In this document: positions 33,899 through 44,296 of the stretch, in pieces
Layout: every line of letters starts with the position of its first letter
Position numbering within the stretch: position 1 is the stretch's first letter
Made by a program: the position numbers and the translations under genes
Assembly: GCF_000330505.1 (NCBI RefSeq)
Contig: NW_004440424.1
Location: 13,088-77,087, forward strand
DNA: 64,000 nucleotides
Source of the DNA: Entamoeba invadens IP1
Lineage: Eukaryota > Evosea > Mastigamoebida > Endamoebidae
Direction of reading: 5' to 3'
Notes under the pieces: generated by a model
Database searches by the model: none
The model's input: only the letters and a program-made list of their open reading frames with translations
Told to the model about the DNA's origin: nothing

Positions 33899-35820
33899 AG
33901 AGGTGAAATAAAAGTGATGTAGTCAAAATATTAGTTTTTTATAAATAGTTTTATAATTTCTTGTATAGTTATGTTTTTCAATATTCCGCGACATGATTCA
34001 AAAACGAGGTTTACAAAGGAAAACATGTTCTTTGGAATTGCTAAGTTGTGAAAGTCTATGTGTTAATTGTTTTTTTTATTGCAATAGAAAGTCGAGTTTG
34101 CTGAGGAAAAAAAGAGGCGACAAGAATAAACGTTTTACAAAACAACTGAAAAAATCAAAATAAAACAAGTAAAAACTTTGTTATATCATAGAAATTGAAT
34201 CAACATTATTTGTCATACCTCTCGCCCAAAACGATGTTTATATATTTTTATGCCTTTGAAGTTCGCGGACATTCTTATTTGTCTTTTTCTGGAGCAATTC
34301 CCAGAATATTTAGGCTCTGGTAAAAGAAAAAAAAATGATTAGAGAATTTATGAACTATAAAGAAATGACACATATTGTTGAAAGTGTGAAAGAACAATTA
34401 AAAGAAGTCAATCAATCAAAAAATCCACTTTGAAAGACATTTTGAATGCACAATAAAGACTACAATTCTTTATATTTGATGAATTGTTTTTTTCGCTTGG
34501 AAACCCAAAGTAAGCAAAATCGCGTCAGTCCTTTCAATTCTAATAAAAATGTATCTGTTGTTATTAATAGATCAGTTAGAATTTTGTTCAATTCGCATCA
34601 AGTCTTGTTCAAAAGGAAATTACTAGATTCAAAAAAGAATTAACGACTAGAAGAAGGACAACAACGGGAAGACCGACATTCTTTGACAAAAGAACTATTT
34701 TTTTAGCTGATGTATTATTCAAATATTACTACAATCAAAAATAGTTTTGACATATGCAGCATTCTCTAAATTAGTTGAAAGAACAACTGGAACGACGTTT
34801 AAACTGGATACCATGAAAAGTGGGTTTTTAAAACTTTTGACATCAAAACAATCGAAGGGAAACCCGAAGACATTAAACGATTATCAATAAAACCCGAGGA
34901 CATCACAACTAATTACATGGAGATGGCAGAATTTAATGGTATTAATAGTGGTCTTGTCTTTATCATTGACGAAATTGGTTTTCAAGACTTTTGCAACAAG
35001 AAAACCGTCAGAGTGCTTGTTCCTCAAAATGTTGATGTTGAAAAAGTTAATATCAGCATTGGAAGAAGTGGGGAAAGATCCACCATTATCTGTATGATAT
35101 TTTTGGATGGCACTACAATATTTCCTAATGTTGTTGTGACAAATAAAACGCTTGACATTAAGTTGCTGTCAATGTTTTCTAATGCAACATTTTTTCACCA
35201 ATAACATAAGATTTGCAACCAAGGAAATCTTCTGCAACTGGATGATGAATGAAGTGGTTGAATACATCAAAGCCAAAAGGATTTTACTGCGACTTCCACC
35301 AGACGCGTTTGCATTGATTACCATCGACGGGTTTTTTGGACACAATTACAATGAATTGAGTGCATTGTTGGAACGATCAAGCATCAAGCTTCACAAGTAT
35401 ATACCACACTGTTCTTATCTGCTGCAACTATTGGATCTGTGCCTTTTCTATGAAACTTATTTTATGAAATTGCCCAAGTTGTGAAAGTCAATGTGTAAAT
35501 TGTTTTTTATTGCTGAAAAAAAAGTTGAGTTTGCTGAAATAAAACACCAGAAGCTTCAATTTGTTTCTTTTTAATCAAAATAAAAGGTAGTCTTTTCTTT
35601 GATACTCAACAGTGGGCACTCAACCACCCCGAACAACATCAATCTCTATTTACAAGTCTTAAATTTTTAATTGAACGATTCACACAATCTCTTATGAAAG
35701 AGCACGTGCACGTTATTTTCAAGCACCCTTCAAATGGATTCCTTATTTGTTCAGAACTGCATGTTGTGGCCAAACTGATAAACAACACAATGAAGTGCCA
35801 TAAGTCTACAAGTTGAGTGT
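33899..35820 (+). pseudogene. Decayed DDE_1 transposase copy
   Basis: A possible left end at 33899 (AAGAGGTGAAATAAAAGTGA, preceded by TA) resembles the 3337 terminus. From about 34240 there are N-terminal scraps (LKFADILICLFLEQFPEYLG). Then 34917-35204 gives FIIDEIGFQDFCNKKTVRVL, continuing through the STIICMIFLDGTTIFPNVVV core. After a frame change 35152-35484 gives LITIDGFFGHNYNELSALLE and CSYLLQLLDLCLF. The three catalytic-site Asp positions are all recognisable, with 35 residues between the last two, but frameshifts and stops break the gene. Homologous to the transposases at 4310-6049 and 39999-41918. No right terminus found. Confidence 0.7.
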
Positions 35821-37230
35821 TTCCACTCCCAATTGTTTTTTAGAATCTCGTCAAACAAGATATATACGACTCGTTATATTTTTTCACCGTTTTTTTTTAT
35901 TTTTTTCTAAAAAATGAAACAAAACACGAAAAATGACAAAGAAAATGGTAATAAGACAAACGTTTTGAATTATAACGTTTGCAGGGGTAAAAAGACTTTG
36001 CATGTGTCCATCCAGGTTTTCAGTGTTTTTGTTCTGAAATGCTCAAAAACTCAACTTTTTGAAACAAAAAATATTTTATGTTGCATTTTTTATTAAAAAA
36101 CTGTGAATGGTAATGCAGCGCCTTTTCCGCCTGGTTGATAAATTTGCCAAAACTGCATTTTGATTATTTCAAGAAAAAAATATTGAAAAACATATATATA
36201 AAGACGGGACCTCGTACGTTTTTAGTTATAATTGCTAATCAAAACTCGACGGAAAACAACATGAAACAGTCCCAACATAACATCCTTCAAATTGGCGTGT
36301 ATTGCCAAGTTCAATAAAAAATATCAAAATAAATGAAAGGCTTTGGATAGTACTTCACTTGCATTTTATCAGACAATAACAAAGAAAATTTTTAAAAATT
36401 TATAATATAAAATATATTTTGATAATTTACAAAATATTATCAAAATAAAATTAATTATTTATTTTAACATATCAAAAAAGAACTAACTTAAACAAACATT
36501 TGTTCAGAGTTAATAACTTTCTTTTTAAAATAAAGAATGATTAAATCATAAATACAATACAAACATCCAACCAACAAAGTAATGAAAAAAAGTTTAATAC
36601 AACAACAAAAGATATTGATGAGATCTATTTTAATAATACAATTATGTCCAAAATTGAAACATGAAAAAATTTCAGTCAAAAGTATAGATATAAATATTGA
36701 GACAAAAATTGAAAGGCTCTGAAACTATGAAAGGTTCCGTCGTACCCCATTCGTCTCACATTATCAAGTATTAAAAAATTTCCATTGAATATTGATATTT
36801 TAAATGACTCGACTAATGTTTTACTGAAACACGTTTGTCTATTTTCTAAAAATTAACTAAAACTACTTTAATTGTTTTGAAGTTCAAAAATTATTTAATG
36901 AAAAATGATTAAGATGTTTTGTTACTTCTAATAATAACAGCGCAAAATCTCAAATTGGCAAAATTAGAAAAAAAATAGATAAAACCCCGAAAAAGGAAAA
37001 AAAGAACCTCAATATTGAAGAAATTCACAATATTCAATTTAAAAAAAAAGAAAAACAAAAGCAAGTCAAAAAGAAACAAGTTGTTAAATATTTTTATATT
37101 TCGGCAAATATAAAATCTAAACAACTTAACATAATAATTGTATATGTTTTCGAAATTGAACCAAAGACATTAGTCATACAATTAAAAAGCGCAGAAGTAA
37201 CAAATGAGTACATTTTGAAATAGTACACAA
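35821..37230. other. Degraded AT-rich stretch between transposase remnants
   Basis: Short chance ORFs only. Some coding-like composition around 35900-36330 may be further transposon debris, but it aligns with nothing in the window. Confidence 0.3.
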
Positions 37231-37239
37231 AATATAAAA

Positions 37240-38152
37240 TGCCGCTTAGAGATTATTTATTTGCTTGATGATGTTTGTTTTGACCAATAGGTTGAAATTC
37301 CATTTTTATGTTGAAGTTGGTACGGGTGAGTACATTTTTAACGAAGTAGAATGATAATAATAGAGAACATGTATGATATGTTGTGGTAATTGTTGATGGC
37401 AAAAATGATTATTAATATTGTTACAAAAAGGCTATTCATAGATGATGAAACAATTAATCGTCTAAAAGTTAATATTTAATACGGCATCGAAAAATAAAAC
37501 GCGTTAAATATGAAACTTTATACTCTCCGATTTCAAAGATTTTTCTCATGAACAATAATATAAAACGAAACTGCATGGGTGTAATAAAAACACAAAAGCT
37601 TGCCTCATTATTGACTGATTTTCGAGTCACTTTTATATACAGAAAATCGCGTCATAATGATCAAAAAAGTTTTCTATAGTTCACAATTGCGTCAGTTGAT
37701 GGATTTTGGAATTTTCAGGATTCAAAAAAAACTTTTTGAGAAACAAAACTAATTTAGTTTAACACAAATTTAACTTAATAGAAAAGGATGGTAAAAAATA
37801 AAGAAAAACATTGAAAAATTAACAAATAAATTCTCAAGAGTTCAAAATATTGAAAAAAAATATTCACATATATCCAAAAAAGCTTATTTACTCTAGGAAT
37901 GTTTTGCAATGGTAAAAATTAATCAACACACTGACGCAAGTTTGTATCATGTTTTACTACATAATTAGAACAAGGCTGATTTTTCATCAGTTGAAAGAAA
38001 TGACCCTCCACAATTCCAACACATCAGACTTTATAATAGGTGTAGTCGGGGTTGAAATAAAAAGTGCAAAGAAGGTGTGCATTTTTGGGAAAATGTCTGA
38101 ATCAAAGACGACAACATTAACACATGTTGCTCTTGAGAACACATTATTTTGA
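37240..38152 (+). pseudogene. Second decayed DDE_1 transposase copy
   Basis: Pieces align in order to the transposase at 4310-6049. Near 37265 is LDDVCFDQ (compare NFDEVGFDQ), then LLMAKMIINIVTKRLFIDDE (compare the CLDGTKMIPLVVTKRLSLED region). Near 37695 is QLMDFGIFRIQKKLFEKQN (compare QPMDLGIFGNQKKFLADKN). At 37990-38150 is NTSDFIIGVVGVEIKSAKKV with THVALEN (compare NISDYITGVVKVDMNGAREV with TRVALEN). Many stops and shifts intervene. The last block matters because it matches the part of the 4310-6049 gene that lies past that gene's stop codon. Confidence 0.65.
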
Positions 38153-38212
38153 AATATTGAATTGGAATGCGAAAAAAAGCAAAGGAAGGAAAAAGAAATA
38201 AGTGTTTTATAA

Positions 38213-38590
38213 TCAAACCTTTTTATTTTTATTTTTATTTAAAAACCTCGACCCTTTCCAAATTAAATTGATGCTTTCTCAAACACATAATATTTTTGAA
38301 ATTTTGTTTGGTCAAAATAAAAGAGTTGGTATTTTTTGTTTTAATTTAAAAAAATAAACAACAAAAAATAACATTTCCTCAAACCGTTGCATTTTTTTGA
38401 TTACGGTGACTTTATTTTCTTACTTTCACGATTATAATTTATTATATTTTTATTTATTGCCAAATTTGTAAAGATGATAATTTTTGTCAAAAACGTTTCT
38501 ATGTTTACAATTTGTATGTTTATGATAATCAACTAAGTTTGCCACATTTTTTGACTTTTGGTGTTTATGATATAAAAACCAACTATAGTA
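38213..38590. other. AT-rich spacer
   Basis: No gene or repeat recognised. Confidence 0.4.
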
Positions 38591-38592
38591 GG

Positions 38593-38812
38593 TATGAAAA
38601 CGTTGTCCGCTCTCCAACGTTGTCCAGGCATTTTTGGACCATCAAAACTGGAATATTTCGGGAAACAATTCGAAACACTCACAAAACATTGTTTCATAAT
38701 TTTTACCGGGATTTGATCGTTTTTACCTTATTCTTAAAATTTTCAACTTACTTTGTGTAAATTTTTGTCAAATGGACAACGTTTTACAAGCGGACAACTT
38801 TTTTAGACAGAC
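38593..38812. mobile_element. Small inverted-repeat element (MITE-like), about 220 bp
   Basis: The left side has two tandem motifs, AACGTTGTCCGCT (38600-38612) and AACGTTGTCCA (38616-38626). The right side has their inverses in mirrored order, TGGACAACGTT (38773-38783) and AGCGGACAACTT (38789-38800). The middle is unique sequence. The two-motif termini resemble those of the larger elements here, so this is probably a non-autonomous derivative. Exact borders and target duplication are unclear. Confidence 0.5.
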
Positions 38813-39238
38813 TTTATTAACTTTTCTTTTGTTCTTTGGTTTAATTATTTAAAAATACTTCTTTTTGATAAGACTTTTAATTATTGCTTTAACCATTTTC
38901 GCAACAATTTAATTCAATTCAGGTAGTAATACAACAATATTTTTTCATTTATTTGAACGTTTTCATTCATTGGTGCAAAATTAAACTATCATTTTGACTT
39001 TATCACATTATTTTTTGTTGTTTTATTATTGTTGTATTATTGGCTTTAAATGTACCAATATTTTGGAAAATAATAATAAAAAATATTTAAACATCAAATA
39101 AAGGTTTAAATACAAAATCCATTTTTATGTTAAAAAGCAGTTATCAAACTTTTTGACGATTTCATTTTTTATTAAAAATTTAGTCTTTACCAAAAATTCG
39201 AGTTCTTAGATCTTAGTAGTTTTTTTTTGTTTTTCATA
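38813..39238. other. AT-rich spacer
   Basis: No gene or repeat recognised. Confidence 0.4.
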
Positions 39239-39473
39239 TACAGGTGAGGTACTAACCTATCAGCAATTTTCCTTTAGGAAGCCTAAAACCCGGATTAGTA
39301 CGTTTTTTATGGCATTTGTTTTTTGAGATTTCATCTCAAAAATGAAACCTGTCAGCTTTTTTGGTATTTTTGGGTTTTGTAAAAAAGTAAAACTAAAAAA
39401 GAAAAACGATGAGAGTAAAAGACATCTTAATTGTGATGTTCTTCATCAACGCCTTGGTCATCGAGGACCAGCC

Positions 39474-39998
39474 TCAGCTGAAGCTGATGGGTGGGATGCT
39501 GGGACAACATTCCGCCACGCAACGCAATTCACTATGTGGGAAGAATTGAGGAGAAAAAAAGGTTTGTCTTCTTTGAGAATACCCCAGTGTTTCGAATGGG
39601 GTTCCGAGTGTCACATAATTAACAGCGAAGGTGGGTTGGAAACTGGGGGTTCCAGAACCGTCAGGTTGAAAAGAATCCAACCGGGGCGGTCGCAATTCTA
39701 CTTGTTGAGTATTATGGATGGGAGTCTCTTGACCGGCGTTGGAAATGCTGTTGGTGTCCATTCTTCTGTTATTGCTTGGAACTCTTCCTCTACGACTTGT
39801 TCTTCTTCCTCTTTGCTCGTTTTGTTGGGAACTTCCTGGGATGTTTTGAATTGGGGTTATGGGGCAATCAGGTTGAACCACTGTTACATTAACACCATCC
39901 ATCCTTTCGAACCACCTCCTTGAAAACGTGATATCGTCACCATGCTTGCTGGAAACAAAGTATCTTCTTTTGTCTTGATCCAGATAAAACTTAACTGG
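39474..39998 (-). CDS. Open extension in the transposase frame, or separate small ORF
   Basis: It follows the transposase TAA (39999-40001) without a frame change and stays open for 174 codons to a TGA at 39474-39476. It starts with foldable-looking sequence (PVKFYLDQDKRRYFVSSKHG, then DDITFSRRWFERMDG), then turns Gln/Pro/Arg/Ser-rich. If translated separately, the first ATG is at 39902 (142 aa). The codon composition resembles the transposase rather than the AT-rich spacers. Possibly a former C-terminal domain of the transposase; function unknown. Confidence 0.45.
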   Translation of the reverse strand, partial: PVKFYLDQDKRRYFVSSKHGDDITFSRRWFERMDGVNVTVVQPDCPITPIQNIPGSSQQNEQRGRRTSRRGRVPSNNRRMDTNSISNAGQETPIHNTQQVELRPPRLDSFQPDGSGTPSFQPTFAVNYVTLGTPFETLGYSQRRQTFFSPQFFPHSELRCVAECCPSIPPISFS

Positions 39999-41918
39999 TT
40001 ACAAAGACTTCTCACTTGGGTTGTATCTTTCTTTAAACTCTGTAAGTTTCTGGATCTCGTTCTGTATCAGGATTACACTCTGTCTCATTTCTTCGGAACA
40101 ACAAATGTTCTCTATTGCTTCGACACCTTTTGTGATCGTCGCAACCAGAGTCGACAAAAGGTTGGGAACTTCAACAACCTTTTCATCGACAGTCCCAATG
40201 AGAACGGGTTCATTCGGAATTTCCGACATTTCCAGAATGTCCGTTCTTGTCGCGATCGAAGTATATTCTTTTACAAACCGCGCAGCTCGATTCGGGTCAA
40301 TTCTTATTCGTTTGATACCATCTACCTCTCTGACGACAATCCCACTTCTCTCAAATGAAGCCACCACTGTTCCAATGGTTGAGGGATCACTCAGAGTCTT
40401 GAGAAGTGAGGAGATTTTGAGGCTGATTTGCCTTCCGTTTGGAGATCTTTTGTTTCCATTAAGGACTTTGTTGATTGCTTCATCTTCCATTGCAAACGAC
40501 TTCATAATCTCTACGTCCTCTGGATCTTCGATGAATTCATTGAAGGCGTCGTTGACTTCCTGGTCGGACTCATCTTCTTGTTCAACTTCTGAAAACATAG
40601 TGGTGATTTCTTTGGTGGGAGCGCTCTTTCGAACAAGTGACTTTGCTGCGTTTGAGTGTTTTTTGACTGCTACAAAAAAACACAAATCGAGTGGTTGAGT
40701 GAGGTGACTTGAATGGGGGCAGTATGTGTGCAATTTGATCTGGTTTGCTTCGAGCCATCCAAGAAGCTCCTCGTCAAGATGTCCCGAAAAGTTGTCCATT
40801 GTGATAAGTCCCCAACTACCATCAAGACCAAGTTCTGTTCTCTTTTTGACGATCACTTTGATGATCTGCGCCATACAATGCTTGAAGATATATTTGTTGA
40901 CGAACCTGTTGTTTGTGTAATAGACGAAACAGTCGGGGAACTTCTCTTTGGCTTCGCAAAAGAACTGTTTTTGGTTGATGACAATGCCGAAAGGCAACGT
41001 TGTTTTATCCGCACAAATTCCAACTATCACTGTGGAATGTTTACTTGACCTGCTACAACCGTGCTTTGGGGTTGTCTTGTCCTCATTACTCTGGAAGATG
41101 TATAGATTCTTTCTGTCTGCCCAATCGTTGCTTTCCATTTCATCGATGTTTACACATAGGGCTGCTGGTATATTGTCAAACTTTTTGAGCTCTTTGAAGT
41201 TATCAACAATGTTCTCTGGATTGATGGAGGTTCTGTCTAGATCTTCTGCGGTTGCTTTCTTGAGACCAATCTTCAACTTCTTCATGTGTTTAATGAGACC
41301 CCGTCGCGATATTTCAATGTCGGGTACTTTTTGACTCGGGTACCGAAGAATTTCAGTGACAGTACATGCAATTCCCTTTCGTTTACAAGTGACAAGCCAC
41401 TTGTCGATTTTGTTATCAACATCTTTGGAGATTTTTGGAGGTTTGCCGTTCTTCAATTCTTCGATTTTTCTTCCGGTGTTGGTGTCTATCGTGGATTTTG
41501 AAGCACCACAAAGCATCTGGATAGTTCTTGTTGAGTGATGAAGTTTGTAATGCAAATAATGGATTTGTTCACGCATGGAAGTCTCCTTCAAAAACGTCTC
41601 ATCCTGCCAAGCTTGTTCAAGAGCCTGTTCAACAAGAAGAATTCTCTTTGGAGAGATACCATTCTCTTTTGATTTCTGGACATTTTGACGCATGCTGTTT
41701 TGTGAAAGAGAAGGTTTCTTCAACTGTTTTGTTTCTTTTGTCTCTTTTGGAATTTCAGTGTTGTGATCAGCGACAACGCGATTTTGAGGATTAGGGAAGC
41801 AGGACATCAGATTCAGTGATGAAAAACTTGGCAACATGAAAAGGATGTTTAAAGTTATGAACGATTTAAAACCTAAAAGAAAATTGTTTAAATGAAAATA
41901 ATGGATTGTTTTGTGCAA
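39999..41918 (-). CDS. DDE_1 transposase of the Tigger/pogo type, 639 aa
   Basis: Uninterrupted to a TAA at 39999. Residues about 90-215 contain helix-turn-helix-like DNA-binding segments (MREQIHYLHYKLHHSTRTIQ; a CENP-B-type arrangement is expected for the family). The catalytic core has D259 (CVNIDEMESNDW), D375 (GLITMDNFSGHL) and D411 (HLTQPLDLCFF), a DD35D spacing identical to that in the 4310-6049 gene, although the two proteins are otherwise strongly diverged. After the core there is an acidic region and a C-terminal helical part. The true start may be M28 or M38, because the first 27 residues are hydrophobic and untypical. It should excise and insert the 39241-42294 element. It is the only transposase in the window with no lesion inside its core. 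Confidence 0.85.
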   Translation of the reverse strand: MHKTIHYFHLNNFLLGFKSFITLNILFMLPSFSSLNLMSCFPNPQNRVVADHNTEIPKETKETKQLKKPSLSQNSMRQNVQKSKENGISPKRILLVEQALEQAWQDETFLKETSMREQIHYLHYKLHHSTRTIQMLCGASKSTIDTNTGRKIEELKNGKPPKISKDVDNKIDKWLVTCKRKGIACTVTEILRYPSQKVPDIEISRRGLIKHMKKLKIGLKKATAEDLDRTSINPENIVDNFKELKKFDNIPAALCVNIDEMESNDWADRKNLYIFQSNEDKTTPKHGCSRSSKHSTVIVGICADKTTLPFGIVINQKQFFCEAKEKFPDCFVYYTNNRFVNKYIFKHCMAQIIKVIVKKRTELGLDGSWGLITMDNFSGHLDEELLGWLEANQIKLHTYCPHSSHLTQPLDLCFFVAVKKHSNAAKSLVRKSAPTKEITTMFSEVEQEDESDQEVNDAFNEFIEDPEDVEIMKSFAMEDEAINKVLNGNKRSPNGRQISLKISSLLKTLSDPSTIGTVVASFERSGIVVREVDGIKRIRIDPNRAARFVKEYTSIATRTDILEMSEIPNEPVLIGTVDEKVVEVPNLLSTLVATITKGVEAIENICCSEEMRQSVILIQNEIQKLTEFKERYNPSEKSL

Positions 41919-42296
41919 AAATTGGGGTTTTGGGGGATTTGAATATCTTCCACTTTAACTTTTTGGTAAAGACTTTGAAAGTGATTCAATACGAGAAGAC
42001 ATTTTCTAAAAAAAATCAAGAAAATATAACCAAGTAAAAAAGAAAATGTTTTATAAAACGATGACTCTTTTTGGTGAAATGAGGACAAATTTTGGAATTT
42101 TTTGAAGTTTTTTTCGGCTTTTTTTTCGTTTTTGAAATTCGAAGAAAACATCTCATTTGTTCATTGCTTTTTGTTATTGATTTTGTTGAACTTGAATAAT
42201 CTAAAAAAGACAAATTAATGGTTAAAATACCATAAATTGAATTTAAAAAATGGCTGACAGGTTAGTTCCGGTTGACAGGTTATTTCTCCAACTGTA

Positions 42297-42867
42297 TGTT
42301 TTTTAACAATCATCCAAAATATTTTTAAAATATCCAATTGTTATTATTGAAACAATTTGTTTATAATTGTTTAATGACTTTTTATTGGTTTTGTATAATT
42401 TTAAACTAAATTATTACTTTTTTAATAATGTTAATTGTTTTATAATTTAAATTATAAATTAATAATTAAGATATACTAGTTGATAGGTTTTCAGAGGGTA
42501 TTTAAAGAAATCTATTAGACTGAAAAATCAATCCTTAAAACTACTAGAAACCCTCGAGCTTATACAAAAAGGGTTCCGGTGTTTTTAGAAATTGTGACTT
42601 TCATGACAAACGCTTTATAAGCGCACGATTTTCACAGTCATAATATTTACTATACATGTGTTGTTATTAAGTGTCCTTGTTTAACTTTCGTTTATAAATG
42701 AGATCAGTGTTTAATAAATTCATTTATAATTATTTACTAAAATGAATAAAACCATTCCATTGCCCTCTCCCTTTCACCAACCATCGCCTTTTTGTTGATA
42801 ATATCGATAAAATTCCCTTATTTCCATGGATAATTTAATCTTTTTTGTTTTATATTTTAATTAACGT
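42297..42867. other. Spacer between two transposons
   Basis: AT-rich. A TTGATAGGTTTTCAG near 42480 faintly recalls the AACCTRTCA motif of the preceding element. Nothing coding. Confidence 0.35.
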
Positions 42868-42869
42868 TA

Positions 42870-43222
42870 CAGTTAGTTTCACAACAATTCCTTATTTTTC
42901 ATAACAAATAGATTTCTGTTTCATAACAATTAGATTTGTACCTTTGTTCAGCCCTGTTTCAAAATAATTATTTTTTGTTGCACAATTTGCGTGATTGTTG
43001 CATAATTGGCATTATTGTTGCATATAAATATCGGGTGTTTCAGAACTATTTATTTATCCTCAAATCAATAATTTATTGTTCCAAAACAAAAAGTTGTTTC
43101 ATAATTATTGTATTTTGTTTTAAAATAATATAGGATTATTGTATAACCGCATTGTATTGTTTCACAACAAAAATAACCAAAAATAACCAAAATAAATTCA
43201 AAAAATGGTAAACTGAAAACTA
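42870..43222. repeat. Left long inverted repeat with an array of GTTTCANAACAATT-like motifs
   Basis: About a dozen variants of GTTTCANAACAATT or GTTGCATAATTG occur every 20-35 bases (for example GTTTCACAACAATT, GTTTCATAACAATTAG, GTTTCAAAATAATT, GTTGCACAATTTG, GTTGCATAATTGG, GTTTCAGAACTATT). The same array is mirrored in 43950-44294. This is expected of a series of transposase-binding sites. Confidence 0.8.
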
Positions 43223-43234
43223 AAAAATAAAGTA

Positions 43235-43753
43235 ATGGCAATCACTTCTTTTGAGTTCATCCACCGAGATGAAGTCGATGGATTCCTCAACCACGAAGAG
43301 GTTTCCCCAGTTGCAGAAGCACCACAACCACTCGAAATAACAGAAAGAAGATTAGCTGAAGATATTGTCGTTTCGTTGGTCCCACTCGCGCCTTCGTCAA
43401 TTGTTCACACAGCCCAACATTCGGAGGAGGAAAAGATCAAAAGGATATACGTCGTTGTAACAGAAACACAGAGGAAGACGCTAACAGAAGAATATATTGA
43501 ACATGGTAAGGAACGAGACTGGAAGTATTATAAAGAGAAAATCCGCATTGGTGAGTCATCACTTAAGAGGTTATTGGGACAGTTGGCAAAAGGAGAAAAT
43601 ATATCAAAACAAAAAAAGGAAGAAAGTTTAAATATAGTTCAGCACTTTTTTCTGTGGTCGCTAAAAGTGTCAATTGAAGTAAGACTCTCGGAGAAACCAA
43701 CAAGACTCTTGTTGAAGAAGAAATGGGAAAACTGGAAAGGTGGAAGAACTTGA
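43235..43753 (+). CDS. Truncated transposase-like ORF, DNA-binding part only
   Basis: 172 aa: an acidic/Ala/Pro-rich first 70 residues, then EEEKIKRIYVVVTETQRKTL, TEEYIEHGKERDWKYYKEKI and IGESSLKRLLGQLAKGENIS, which looks like a helix-turn-helix domain. No DDE core follows. Towards the end other frames become equally plausible, continuing to about 43830 (EELDNEVVNVSTMCLNIKNK), so the 3' end may be shifted by a small lesion. It sits between long inverted repeats and is read as what is left after an internal deletion. A protein like this could bind element ends and compete with the full enzyme. Family assignment is tentative. Confidence 0.5.
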   Translation: MAITSFEFIHRDEVDGFLNHEEVSPVAEAPQPLEITERRLAEDIVVSLVPLAPSSIVHTAQHSEEEKIKRIYVVVTETQRKTLTEEYIEHGKERDWKYYKEKIRIGESSLKRLLGQLAKGENISKQKKEESLNIVQHFFLWSLKVSIEVRLSEKPTRLLLKKKWENWKGGRT

Positions 43754-43949
43754 TAATGAAGTTGTTAATGTGTCAACGATGTGTCTTAATATCAAGAACA
43801 AAAATATGATGGAAGAAGCGAAGTAGTGACTCGTAAAGTGTTTTTACGTGAAGACTTATAATTACATTAAGTTTTTTATTTGGTTAAACAATTTTTATTT
43901 AATGATAACTGTAAAACTATTTATAATTAACAAATTTTATTAAAAAGTG

Positions 43950-44294
43950 TAGTTTTTACAGTTTACCATTTTTTGAATTTATTTTGGTTATTTTTGTTGT
44001 GAAACAATACAATGCGGTTATACAATAATCCTATATTATTTTAAAACAATAGACAATAATTATGAAACAACTTTTTGTTTTGGAACAATAAATTATTGAT
44101 TTGAGGATAAATAAATAGTTCTGAAACACCCGATATTTATGTGCAACAATAATGCCAATTATGCAACAATCACGCAAATTGTGCAACAAAAAATAATTAT
44201 TTTGAAACAGGGCTGAACAAAGGTACAAATCTAATTGTTATGAAACAGAAATCTATTTGTTATGAAAAATAAGGAATTGTTGTGAAACTAACTG
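43950..44294. repeat. Right long inverted repeat
   Basis: Mirror of 42870-43222, including the motif array. The small differences include one deletion near 44048 and single-base changes. Confidence 0.8.
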
Positions 44295-44296
44295 TA

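Larger units (their letters stand above)
39241..42294. mobile_element. Tigger/pogo-like DNA transposon, about 3.05 kb
   Basis: The left end reads CAGGTGAGGTACTAACCTAT and the inverse of the right end reads CAGTTGGAGAAATAACCTGT. Both are flanked by TA (39239-39240, 42295-42296). CAG-starting termini with a TA duplication fit the Tigger/pogo group. A TAACCTRTCARC motif occurs at each end (39254, and twice near 42253-42281), with a further AACCTGTCAGC at 39344, so each arm has two copies. The element encloses the 639-aa transposase on the minus strand plus its downstream same-frame ORF. Confidence 0.8.
42870..44294. mobile_element. 1.4-kb element with about 345-bp inverted repeats, internal deletion derivative
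   Basis: The ends read CAGTTAGTTTCACAACAATT inward from both sides, flanked by TA (42868-42869 and 44295-44296). Joining the two flanks gives the palindrome AACGTTAACGTT, so the target was a symmetric TA site. The inverted repeats run 42870-43222 and 43950-44294 with only a few differences, including one indel. Between them lies a single ORF (43235-43753) resembling a DNA-binding half without a catalytic core. CAG termini and a TA target place it with the Tigger/pogo group. Near-identity of the arms indicates recent activity or conversion. Confidence 0.85.

Noticed and set aside
39342..39923. Plus-strand ORF of 193 aa inside the 39241-42294 element
   Set aside because: It overlaps the minus-strand frame that continues from the transposase; its protein is irregular and fits an antisense shadow better.
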